Below the pieces are notes generated by a model. It was not told the DNA's origin. It ran no database searches and saw only the letters and a list, made by a program, of their open reading frames with translations. Below, piece after piece: positions 1 to 6,198 of a DNA stretch of 19,125 nucleotides (within the stretch, counting starts at the first letter, position 1; each line of letters starts with the position of its first letter). Source of the stretch: Clostridiaceae bacterium (GTDB lineage: Bacteria > Bacillota > Clostridia > Oscillospirales > Butyricicoccaceae); contig JAEDEU010000020.1 of assembly GCA_016293155.1 (NCBI GenBank), positions 1 through 19,125 of the forward strand. The letters are read 5' to 3'. The position numbers and the translations under genes are program-made.

Positions 1-515
1 GCGCGGACAGACTGCTGGAATGGCTGGAGACAACCGACTTTTTCACGGCTCCGGCGTCCACGCGATTTCATGCCGCCTATGAGGGCGGGCTTGTGGAGCA
101 CAGCATCAATGTGTACCGCGTGATGATGGATAAGCACTTTGAATCGGGCGTGGACGATCCGGAGAGCGCGGCAATCTGTACGCTGCTGCACGATGTATGC
201 AAGGCGGGATACTATGATATTTCCTACCGCAACGCGAAAAACGCGGACGGCGTATGGGAAAAGGTGCCGTATTATTCGGTCAACGACCGCTTTCCGTATG
301 GGCACGGCGAAAAGTCCGTGTTCCTGATCGAGCGGTTTATGAAGCTGAAAAATGATGAGGCGATGGCGATCCGCTGGCATATGGGCGGCTTTGACGATTC
401 CTGCAAGGCAGGCTCGTTCTATCTGGCGAATGCGTTTGAGCTGTATCCGCTGGCGGTCAAGGTGCACCTGTCCGATCTGGAGGCAACCTATCTCTATGAG
501 GATCGAACCAAATAA
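1..515 (+). CDS. HD-domain phosphohydrolase, 5' partial
   Basis: The reading frame is open from base 3, so the true start lies upstream; an in-frame GTG at 93 is internal, because conserved-looking sequence (RFHAAYEGGLVEHSINVY) runs across it. HD-superfamily metal ligands are visible in order: the His of LVEHSIN, the His-Asp pair of LLHDVCK, the His of RWHMGGF and the Asp of VHLSDLEATYLYED. The family is made of metal-dependent phosphohydrolases and some nucleases; this branch resembles small cytoplasmic HD proteins of Firmicutes whose substrate I cannot name. No membrane segment is seen. The gene ends with TAA 29 bp before the yjbQ start and reads in the same direction, so the two are probably co-transcribed. 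Confidence 0.8.
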   Translation, partial: ADRLLEWLETTDFFTAPASTRFHAAYEGGLVEHSINVYRVMMDKHFESGVDDPESAAICTLLHDVCKAGYYDISYRNAKNADGVWEKVPYYSVNDRFPYGHGEKSVFLIERFMKLKNDEAMAIRWHMGGFDDSCKAGSFYLANAFELYPLAVKVHLSDLEATYLYEDRTK

Positions 516-544
516 ATCAAGTGATACAAGAAAGGATGACAGAT

Positions 545-946
545 ATGAAAACCAAGGAATTTAAGCTGGACACCCCGCGGGAGGGATTTTTGAATATCAC
601 CCGCAGCGTGCGTGAGACCATTAAGGAGAGCGGCGTGCAGAGCGGCATTTGCGTTGTTTACTGCGCCCACACCACCGCAGGCATTACCATCAATGAGAAT
701 GCGGATCCGGATGTCGTGCGCGACATGCTGCTCGGACTGCGCAAGGCCTATCCGGATCGTCCGGAATTCCGCCATGCAGAGGGCAACTCCACCGCGCACC
801 TGAAGTCCTCCGCAATGGGCGTTTCCAAGGTGATTCCGATTGAAAACGGACAGCCGATTCTGGGCATCTGGCAGGGCATTTATTTCTGCGAGTTTGACGG
901 TCCGCGTTCGCGCAAATACTATGTTAAGGTTATGGCGGACGAATGA
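545..946 (+). CDS. yjbQ: YjbQ family protein (UPF0047)
   Basis: A 133-residue cytoplasmic protein. The start is the ATG at 545, preceded by AGAAAGGATG at a good distance; in-frame upstream codons lack a ribosome site. The YjbQ signatures are present: CAHTTAGITINENADPDV, HAEGNSTAHLKSSAMG and GIWQGIYFCEFDGPRSRK, which hold the conserved His, Glu and Arg residues. Length matches the family (about 130-140 aa). Members have been reported to show weak thiamine-phosphate synthase activity in E. coli, and databases sometimes call them secondary thiamine-phosphate synthase; the physiological role is unsettled. A true thiE lies in this same window at 13727, so thiamine synthesis need not be this protein's job. 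Its TGA overlaps the next gene's ATG by 4 bp, indicating translational coupling. Confidence 0.85.
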   Translation: MKTKEFKLDTPREGFLNITRSVRETIKESGVQSGICVVYCAHTTAGITINENADPDVVRDMLLGLRKAYPDRPEFRHAEGNSTAHLKSSAMGVSKVIPIENGQPILGIWQGIYFCEFDGPRSRKYYVKVMADE

Positions 947-2121
947 GCGTGATTGTAGTATTGCTTGTCCTTGCCGGGCTGCTGACACTGGCGGCGGAGC
1001 GCATTCCCAAGCTGCCGAAGGAGCTGCTGCTCGTGCTCGGCGGTCTGGCGCTCGGTGCGGTGTGGCAGCTTGCCGGCATGGGAAAGCGGATGAATTTTGA
1101 TGCCGGATGGGCAAATGCGCTCCTGTGTGCGCTGCTGTTTGCACAGGCGTACCGCGCACGGCTGTGCGATGTGACACAGCACAAACGTGTGGTCGGCGTG
1201 CTCTCTGTGCTGTCTGCCGTGCTGTTTGCCGCGCTGAGCGGCGGGATTCTGCTGCTGTGCACCGGCGAATCCATGTTGACCTGCTTTGCGGCAGGGGCGG
1301 CGCTGTCCGCGATGGTTCCGGCTCCGGTGCTGTATGTCCTGCGCCGCGCAGGGATTCCGGAGGAGACCGCCGGTGTGATCGAGGGTGTCTCGCTGTTCGG
1401 CAGCGGGACGGCGGTCACGCTCGCCGCACTGCTGACCGGTTTGCGGGACGACGGCATCCTTGGCGCAGTGCGCTCGCTCGGCGGCGGACTTGCGCTCGGC
1501 GCAGTCATGACCGTGATCTTTGTTCTACTGTTCCGGCAGGCAAAGGAGGAGCGCACGGGTATTTTGCTCAGCCTCTGTGCGGCGGCTGTCACCGCGGCGC
1601 TGTGCGGGCTGGTGCAGGCAAGTGCACCGGTCGCGGTGTTCCTGCTCGGCATCGGCTTTGCCGTGCGCGTTGACCGCAGGGAGCAGCGCCATCCGCAGGA
1701 TTATATTTTCTACCGCCATGCATGGCAGCTGATCGACGAGGTGCTCAGCAGTACCGGCGTCGTGCTTGCAGGCGCATTGTGTGCGGACATCGTGAGCGTT
1801 TCTCCCAAAAGTGCGCTGGCGGTGGTGCTGATTCCGATTGCACGCTTTGTATCCGTGTGCTTGGGCACGCTGTTCTGCGGCGCGCTTCCGCAAAAGTACA
1901 AAAAACTCCCGTTCTCGGCAATTCTGACCGCGAGCGGTACGGGCGGATGCCTTCAGGTGCTGATGCTTTCGGCAGTCGGGGCGGATTCGGCGGTTTGCTG
2001 GATTGTTTCCGTTTCGATTGTGCTCGGCATTGCGGTCAGCAGTCTGACCGCGGGCGCGATGCTGGACCGCGTGGAGCAGCGCAGACGCTTTGACGCACCC
2101 AAATCCGTGTATCACGACTGA
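943..2121 (+). CDS. CPA1-type cation:proton antiporter-like membrane protein lacking signature acids
   Basis: A 392-residue, very hydrophobic protein with roughly 11-12 membrane segments and a short cytoplasmic tail. The spacing of its motifs resembles NhaP/CPA1 antiporters: an intramembrane turn near residues 120-130, then an IEGVSLFGSGTAV stretch (146-158) where the family normally has ESLLNDGTA, and a late IARFVSV helix. In CPA1 proteins the first motif is usually TDPV; here it reads AMVPAP (124-128), so the Asp is missing, and the Asn-Asp of the second motif is replaced by Gly-Ser. If the family call is right, it may not exchange cations by the usual mechanism. It starts at an ATG overlapping yjbQ's stop (ATGA) and ends with TGA directly abutting the stop of a convergent gene. 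Other polytopic transporter families remain possible. Confidence 0.6.
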   Translation: MSVIVVLLVLAGLLTLAAERIPKLPKELLLVLGGLALGAVWQLAGMGKRMNFDAGWANALLCALLFAQAYRARLCDVTQHKRVVGVLSVLSAVLFAALSGGILLLCTGESMLTCFAAGAALSAMVPAPVLYVLRRAGIPEETAGVIEGVSLFGSGTAVTLAALLTGLRDDGILGAVRSLGGGLALGAVMTVIFVLLFRQAKEERTGILLSLCAAAVTAALCGLVQASAPVAVFLLGIGFAVRVDRREQRHPQDYIFYRHAWQLIDEVLSSTGVVLAGALCADIVSVSPKSALAVVLIPIARFVSVCLGTLFCGALPQKYKKLPFSAILTASGTGGCLQVLMLSAVGADSAVCWIVSVSIVLGIAVSSLTAGAMLDRVEQRRRFDAPKSVYHD

Positions 2122-2484
2122 TTAACCGCGATTGTCCTTTCTGTGAAACAGCTCTCGGAATCCGACGATCAAAAGCAAAATTCCAAAGCCTCTGCGCAGG
2201 AGCGACACCTCCACAACGGAGGCCAGATACGCTGCGGCGGCTGCCGTGAGACAGCCGGCAGGGGCAGCCCATACAACCGCCTGACGATCAATCAGGCGGT
2301 TTTTTGCGTGCGAAACCAGCGCGGCAGGGGCACAGGCGAGGAAAAACAGCAGATTGATGCCTGCGGCGGCCGGCTGGGAAAAGCCCGCGAAAAAGGTCAG
2401 ATGCAGCATGAGCAGAGAGCCGCCGCCGATGCCGAAGCCGGCGAGAATACCGCAGAGCAGACCGGCGCATACTGCCATTACCAT
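2122..2484 (-). CDS. TauE/SafE (TSUP) half-transporter, second of pair
   Basis: A 120-residue membrane protein with about four hydrophobic segments, half the length of a normal TSUP permease (about 240-270 aa). It begins MVMAVCAGLLCGILAGFG and carries the TSUP repeat signature GFGIGGGSLLM near the N-terminus, then HAKNRLIDRQA, a loop commonly seen in this superfamily. The start is either the ATG at 2484 (overlapping the upstream stop within ATGGTAA) or the ATG at 2478 (TAATG); no independent ribosome site is present, so translation is likely coupled to the first half. TSUP proteins export or import sulfite, sulfonates or other small organic anions; the substrate here is unknown. The ORF can be extended upstream to 2802, but that extension is Arg-rich shadow sequence of the first half-gene. 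Confidence 0.75.
   Translation of the reverse strand: MVMAVCAGLLCGILAGFGIGGGSLLMLHLTFFAGFSQPAAAGINLLFFLACAPAALVSHAKNRLIDRQAVVWAAPAGCLTAAAAAYLASVVEVSLLRRGFGILLLIVGFRELFHRKDNRG
2275..2305 (+). terminator. Intrinsic terminator for the antiporter transcript, inside an opposing gene
   Basis: A 10-bp perfect stem (AACCGCCTGA with TCAGGCGGTT, loop CGATCAA) is followed by six T (2300-2305) on the plus strand. It lies about 155 bp past the stop of the antiporter-like gene and wholly within the coding sequence of the minus-strand TSUP gene, where it encodes the KNRLIDRQAVV segment. There is no other hairpin plus T-run nearby for the plus-strand operon, so this is probably its terminator. Confidence 0.7.
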
Positions 2485-2837
2485 AGCAGCACCGAGCGGA
2501 TGCCGCCCCAGATCAGAAGCAGCCCGAAGGTGCGCCGCAGCAGACTGACCGGCACATACGGAAAGAGTCGTCCGGCAAGCATACCGCCGATCAGACCGCC
2601 GACCAGATAGGGTGCCGCGGCAGAAAGCGACATCGCGCCGCGCAGCCAGTAGACGGAGGCGGACAGCGCGGAGAGCGGCACGATGACGGACAGCGACACG
2701 GCAAATGCCTTTCGGGTCTCCATGCCGCACCATTTGCTCAGCAGCGGGACGAGAAACAGCCCGCCGCCCGAACCGAAAAATCCGTTTGCCGCGCCGGCAC
2801 ACCCGCCGCAGATGAGATATTTGATTGATTTTTTCAT
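2478..2837 (-). CDS. TauE/SafE (TSUP) half-transporter, first of pair
   Basis: A 119-residue membrane protein with about four hydrophobic segments. The N-terminal signature GCAGAANGFFGSGGGLFLVP matches the glycine-rich first helix of TSUP permeases and mirrors the corresponding helix of the following half-protein. A very strong ribosome site (GAGGAGG) lies a few bases before the ATG. The gene ends in TAA that overlaps the second half's start. Together the two products supply the two four-helix repeats of a full TSUP transporter, so a heterodimer in the cytoplasmic membrane is the likely form. Both halves are clean, with intact signatures and coupled starts, which argues against a simple sequencing frameshift. 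The sequence gives no substrate clue. Confidence 0.8.
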   Translation of the reverse strand: MKKSIKYLICGGCAGAANGFFGSGGGLFLVPLLSKWCGMETRKAFAVSLSVIVPLSALSASVYWLRGAMSLSAAAPYLVGGLIGGMLAGRLFPYVPVSLLRRTFGLLLIWGGIRSVLLW

Positions 2838-2871
2838 AAAATTCCTCCTCGTCTGACAGGAGATTAGGTAG

Positions 2872-2994
2872 GAGAGCGGGCGGCTGCCCGCTCTCGGATA
2901 CTCCGCCGAAGGCGGTCAGTCCGCGTCAGCGGACACCGATTCTCTGCTCTGTGCTCTCGTCCCTTTTCACGGATCGCGTCAATTTGACGCGATC
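2872..2994. repeat. Cluster of four consecutive palindromes
   Basis: Four inverted repeats occur in 123 bp between the small minus-strand gene and the TSUP pair: 2872-2895 (10-bp arms GAGAGCGGGC, loop GGCT), 2903-2915 (5-bp arms CCGCC, loop GAA), 2919-2934 (6-bp arms GTCCGC, loop GTCA) and 2972-2994 (11-bp arms GATCGCGTCAA, 1-nt centre). None is followed by a T-run on either strand, so they are not ordinary terminators. The last one overlaps the stop codon of the small gene. They could be RNA-stabilising hairpins, an interspersed palindromic repeat, or protein sites. Confidence 0.6.
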
Positions 2995-3172
2995 ACAGCA
3001 TATCCGCTGCCGCGTGTGCGGCATGGCTGACGGAGTCTGCCGCCTTTTCCGCGGTGCGGTGCATGGCGCGCCGTGCGCCCGGATCACACATCGTGCGGCT
3101 CATTGCGACGGAGGCTGCCGCAGCACCGGCAAGTCCGGCGGCAACGCCGATTGCAAATGTTCCGATTCTCAT
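2993..3172 (-). CDS. Small Ala-rich protein with one N-terminal membrane helix, unknown function
   Basis: A 59-residue protein starting at the ATG at 3172 (MRIGTFAIGVAAGLAGAAAA), preceded by AAGGTTGG as a plausible ribosome site. A single hydrophobic Ala/Gly helix (residues 5-24) is followed by a mixed-charge, Ala/His-rich amphipathic stretch (RRAMHRTAEKAADSVSH). The layout resembles small YtxH-like or phage-shock-type single-pass proteins, but I do not recognise the family. The frame stays open upstream to 3298; that extension looks non-coding and lacks a ribosome site. It reads in the same direction as the two TSUP genes, with 155 bp and several palindromes between, so co-transcription is possible but uncertain. 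Confidence 0.5.
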   Translation of the reverse strand: MRIGTFAIGVAAGLAGAAAASVAMSRTMCDPGARRAMHRTAEKAADSVSHAAHAAADML

Positions 3173-3359
3173 GATTAACACCAACCTTTCGACAACTAGT
3201 ATCTCCGAAACGCGGAAAACCAGTCCGGCACTTTCTGTCAGCAGAGGAAAAAAAGAAGATGGATGGCACAATGTGTATAAAATGAGAACAGAGCTCAAAA
3301 TAGAAAGGGAATTGCCGCGTATCCTGTTGATTCTGACGGAAAAAAAGTTTGTGATTTTG

Positions 3360-3388
3360 TTTACAAACGGCGATTCAGCGTTTATAAT
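3360..3388 (+). promoter_or_regulatory. Promoter of the pyrimidine operon
   Basis: TTTACA (3360-3365), a 17-bp spacer and a perfect TATAAT (3383-3388) form a sigma-A type promoter. Transcription would begin near 3395, just ahead of the PyrR leader. In the preceding gene-free stretch (3173-3359) I see no gene and no other convincing signal; it must hold the promoter of the minus-strand small gene, but no good match stands out. Confidence 0.8.
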
Positions 3389-3410
3389 AGATAAGAAGAA
3401 AACACAAGAT

Positions 3411-3537
3411 ACCTTTAAGCCGGTCCAGAGAGGCCGGGAAGGATGAGTATAACGGAAAACGCAGCCACTGGGGAAGGTGGGTAAACTGCGCCTGATTGTC
3501 AGCTTCTCGCCTTAAAGGTTTCGGGGGCTGTTTTTTT
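3411..3537 (+). promoter_or_regulatory. PyrR-binding transcription attenuator
   Basis: The leader contains the PyrR-binding loop TCCAGAGAGGCCGGGAAGG (3424-3442), flanked by CCTT/AAGG and CCGG/CCGG pairings that form the anti-antiterminator. A CAGC...GCTG stem with G-U pairs (3500-3530), followed by seven T, is the terminator. ACCTTTAAG (3411-3419) is exactly complementary to CTTAAAGGT (3511-3519), giving the antiterminator. By established Bacillus-type logic, PyrR bound to UMP stabilises the binding hairpin, prevents antitermination and stops transcription before pyrR, so pyrimidine excess shuts the operon off. Confidence 0.93.
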
Positions 3538-3561
3538 ATACTTTGTGCCGGGAGGTGCGCG

Positions 3562-4116
3562 ATGGAGCAGATCAAAAAGGCCGGTATCATGGATGCCGGG
3601 GCGGTTCGCCGCGCAGTCAACCGGCTGTCTTATGAAATGGTGGAAAAGAATCACGGAGCTGGGGCAATCGTTCTGGTCGGCATTTATACGCGCGGAGCGC
3701 TGCTGGCGGAACGGATTGCGCAAAAAATCGGTGAGATCGAGGGCACCCGTCCGCCGGTGTTCGCGCTGGACATCACGGCATTCCGCGATGACAAGCCCAA
3801 CGCACCGCAGGAGGTCGTGCTCCCGATTCCGGAGCATGAGATCGAGGGCAAAACCGTCATTCTGGTGGATGATGTGCTGTACACCGGCCGCACCGTGCGT
3901 GCGGCAATGGAGGGTGTGCTGCGCATCGGCAGAGCGCGCCGCATTCAGCTGGCGGTGCTCATCGACCGCGGACACCGCGAGCTGCCCATCCGTCCGGATT
4001 ACATCGGCAAAAACCTGCCGACCTCGGCGGAGGAAATCGTCCGCGTCCATCTGACCGAAAAGGACGGCTGTGATGAGGTTGTAATTCTGCAAAAGAATGA
4101 TACGCAGGAACAGTGA
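3562..4116 (+). CDS. pyrR: Bifunctional pyrimidine operon attenuator / uracil phosphoribosyltransferase
   Basis: A 184-residue cytoplasmic RNA-binding regulator of the phosphoribosyltransferase fold. The ATG at 3562 follows GGGAGGTG; the frame extends upstream to 3496, but that extension runs through the attenuator terminator. The PRPP-binding motif VILVDDVLYTGRT (100-111) is intact, as are the N-terminal arginine-rich segment (AVRRAVNRLSYEMVEKN) and the IYTRGALLAERIA loop. PyrR senses UMP/UTP, binds the leader RNA described just upstream, and has weak uracil phosphoribosyltransferase activity. It is the first gene of the operon it controls, 20 bp before pyrF. Confidence 0.96.
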   Translation: MEQIKKAGIMDAGAVRRAVNRLSYEMVEKNHGAGAIVLVGIYTRGALLAERIAQKIGEIEGTRPPVFALDITAFRDDKPNAPQEVVLPIPEHEIEGKTVILVDDVLYTGRTVRAAMEGVLRIGRARRIQLAVLIDRGHRELPIRPDYIGKNLPTSAEEIVRVHLTEKDGCDEVVILQKNDTQEQ

Positions 4117-4136
4117 ATATTTGAGGAGGAACCAAT

Positions 4137-5045
4137 ATGTCAGTTAATACGCTTGTGCGCAATATCAAGGCAAAGGGCAATCCGACGGTTGCAGGATTGG
4201 ATGCGCGTCTGGAGTACATTCCGGCACACATCACCGAAAAGTATACCGCGGAATACGGCTGCACGCTGAAGGCCGCTGCTGCGAGCATGATGGAGTTCAA
4301 CAAAGGTCTGATCGACGCGCTGTGCGATGTCGTTCCGGCAATCAAGCCGCAGGCGGCGTACTATGAGCTGCTCGGTCCGGAGGGCGCGGTTGTCCTGCGC
4401 GACACCATCGCCTACGCACACGAAAAGGGCATGTATGTGATCGCGGACATCAAGCGCAATGACATCGGCGCAACCGCTTCCGCCTATGCGCAGGCATATC
4501 TGGGCGAGACCGAGGTCGGCGGCGTTTCGCTTCCGGTTTACGGCTCGGATTCGGTCACGGTCAACGCATATCTGGGTACGGACGGCATCGAGCCGTTCCT
4601 CAAGGAGTGCCGCGAGCGTGCCAAGAGCATGTATATCCTGGTAAAGACCTCCAATAAGTCCTCCGGCGAGTTCCAGAACCGCGATATGGAGGGCGCACCG
4701 CTGTTCGTCCGCATGGCGGAGAAGGTTGCCGAATGGGGCGCAGAGCTGATGACCGAGTGCGGCTACAGCGAGGTCGGTGCGGTTGTCGGCGCAACCTATC
4801 CGGAGGAGCAGGAGATCGTGCGCAAGCTCATCCCGCATTCCTACTTCCTCGTCCCGGGCTACGGCGCACAGGGCGCAACCGCAAAGGATATCGCAAATGC
4901 GTTCAACGACGACGGTCTGGGCGCAATCGTCAATTCCTCCCGCGGCATCATGTGCGCGTGGAAGAAGTGTGACCTCGACTATCAGGAGGCTGCACGCGCG
5001 GAGGCAATCCGCATGAGAGACGACATCGTTTCCGCAATTCGCTGA
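4137..5045 (+). CDS. pyrF: Orotidine 5'-phosphate decarboxylase, long (type 2) form
   Basis: A 302-residue cytoplasmic enzyme that decarboxylates OMP to UMP, the last step of de novo UMP synthesis. The catalytic Asp-Lys-x-x-Asp array is seen as ADIKRNDIG, with Asp104, Lys106 and Asp109. The length and the sequence around GLDARLEYIP and YELLGPEG fit the longer group 2 PyrF rather than the roughly 230-aa form. The ribosome site GAGGAGG lies a few bases ahead of the ATG. The phosphate-binding end is visible as VPGYGAQGATAKD and VNSSRGI. The gene sits between pyrR and carA, under the same attenuator. The other UMP-pathway genes (pyrB, C, D, E) are not in this window. Confidence 0.96.
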   Translation: MSVNTLVRNIKAKGNPTVAGLDARLEYIPAHITEKYTAEYGCTLKAAAASMMEFNKGLIDALCDVVPAIKPQAAYYELLGPEGAVVLRDTIAYAHEKGMYVIADIKRNDIGATASAYAQAYLGETEVGGVSLPVYGSDSVTVNAYLGTDGIEPFLKECRERAKSMYILVKTSNKSSGEFQNRDMEGAPLFVRMAEKVAEWGAELMTECGYSEVGAVVGATYPEEQEIVRKLIPHSYFLVPGYGAQGATAKDIANAFNDDGLGAIVNSSRGIMCAWKKCDLDYQEAARAEAIRMRDDIVSAIR

Positions 5046-5100
5046 TTGATTCGTTCATTTTATATCCGTTTCGCAAACAAAATAAAGGAGTGGCTGGCAC

Positions 5101-6198
5101 TTGAAAAAAGCATATCTCTTACTCGCTGACGGTACGCTGTTTGAGGGCGTAAGCGTCGGAGCTGAGGGCAGAACGATTTCGGAAATCGTATTTACCACCG
5201 GCATGGTCGGCTATCAGGAGATCCTGACCGACCCGTCCTATTACGGACAGACCATCTGCATGACCTATCCGCTGATCGGCAACTACGGTCTGAACGCGGA
5301 GGATTTTGAGTCCAGAAAGAGCTGGGTCAGCGGATTCATCATGCGCGAGGCATGTGCGTATCCGTCCAACTGGCGCTGCGACCGCAGCATTGACGCATAC
5401 CTGAAGTCGCAGAACATCGTTGGTCTGGCGGGAATCGACACCCGCCGCCTGACCCGTCTGCTGCGCCAGAGCGGCGTCATGAACGGCATTCTGTACTCCG
5501 AGGGCTATGAGCCGGACGAGCAGATGATCGAGGAGATGAAGAATTTCCGCATCACCGGCGCGGTGGATGCGGTTACCGTCAAGGAGATCGAGCACCACCC
5601 GGCAGTGGGCGAGGCGCAGCGCCGCGTGGCTCTGTTCGATTTCGGCGTCAAGAACAACATCGTCCGCGAGCTGTGCCGCCGCGGCTGTGATGTGGATGTG
5701 CTTCCGGCGCGCACCGCACCGGAAACCGTGCTGAGCGGCAATTACGACGGCATTATGCTCTCCAACGGACCCGGCGATCCGGCGGAGAACACCGAAATCA
5801 TCGAGAACCTGAAGGTACTGCGCACGAGCGGACTGCCGATCTTCGGCATCTGCCTGGGGCATCAGCTGCTTGCGCTGTCCATCGGCGCAAAGAGCGCAAA
5901 GATGAAGTTCGGTCACCGCGGCGTCAACCATCCGGTCAAGGATCTCGCGGCAGACCGCACCTATATCACCAGCCAGAACCACGGCTATGCCATTCTGGCG
6001 GATTCGGTTGATCCGGAGATTGCGGAGGTCAGCCACATCAACCTGAACGACAATACCTGTGAGGGCATCCGTCACAAGAATGCGCCGATTTTCACCGTTC
6101 AGTATCACCCGGAGGTTTGCCCGGGCCCGCTGGACAGCGCATACCTGTTCGATCAGTTTATTGACCTCATGAACGCAGAGAAAGGCGGTAACAACTGA
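5101..6198 (+). CDS. carA: Carbamoyl-phosphate synthase small (glutaminase) subunit
   Basis: A 365-residue subunit that hydrolyses glutamine and passes ammonia to CarB. The start is a TTG at 5101 (MKKAYLLLADGTLFEG), the only start close to the GGAG site; its alignment with the usual CarA N-terminus supports it. The N-terminal CPSase small-chain domain (about 1-150: FTTGMVGYQEILTDPSY, GLAGIDTRRLTRLLR) is followed by a class I glutamine amidotransferase domain with SNGPGDP, the nucleophile Cys251 in FGICLGHQ, and His336/Glu338 in YHPEVCPGP. The triad is complete. Its TGA overlaps the carB ATG by one base (TGATG), fitting 1:1 subunit production. Confidence 0.97.
   Translation: MKKAYLLLADGTLFEGVSVGAEGRTISEIVFTTGMVGYQEILTDPSYYGQTICMTYPLIGNYGLNAEDFESRKSWVSGFIMREACAYPSNWRCDRSIDAYLKSQNIVGLAGIDTRRLTRLLRQSGVMNGILYSEGYEPDEQMIEEMKNFRITGAVDAVTVKEIEHHPAVGEAQRRVALFDFGVKNNIVRELCRRGCDVDVLPARTAPETVLSGNYDGIMLSNGPGDPAENTEIIENLKVLRTSGLPIFGICLGHQLLALSIGAKSAKMKFGHRGVNHPVKDLAADRTYITSQNHGYAILADSVDPEIAEVSHINLNDNTCEGIRHKNAPIFTVQYHPEVCPGPLDSAYLFDQFIDLMNAEKGGNN

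Noticed and set aside
2478..2484. A frameshift in one TSUP gene
   Set aside because: Each half has its own glycine-rich signature at its N-terminus and the junction is a standard stop-start overlap; I treat it as two genes, with resequencing as the check.
2143..2610. A 155-codon plus-strand frame
   Set aside because: Shadow of the two TSUP genes; polar low-complexity product and no ribosome site.
2872..2994. CRISPR array
   Set aside because: The palindromes differ from each other, and there are no repeated units with regular spacers.
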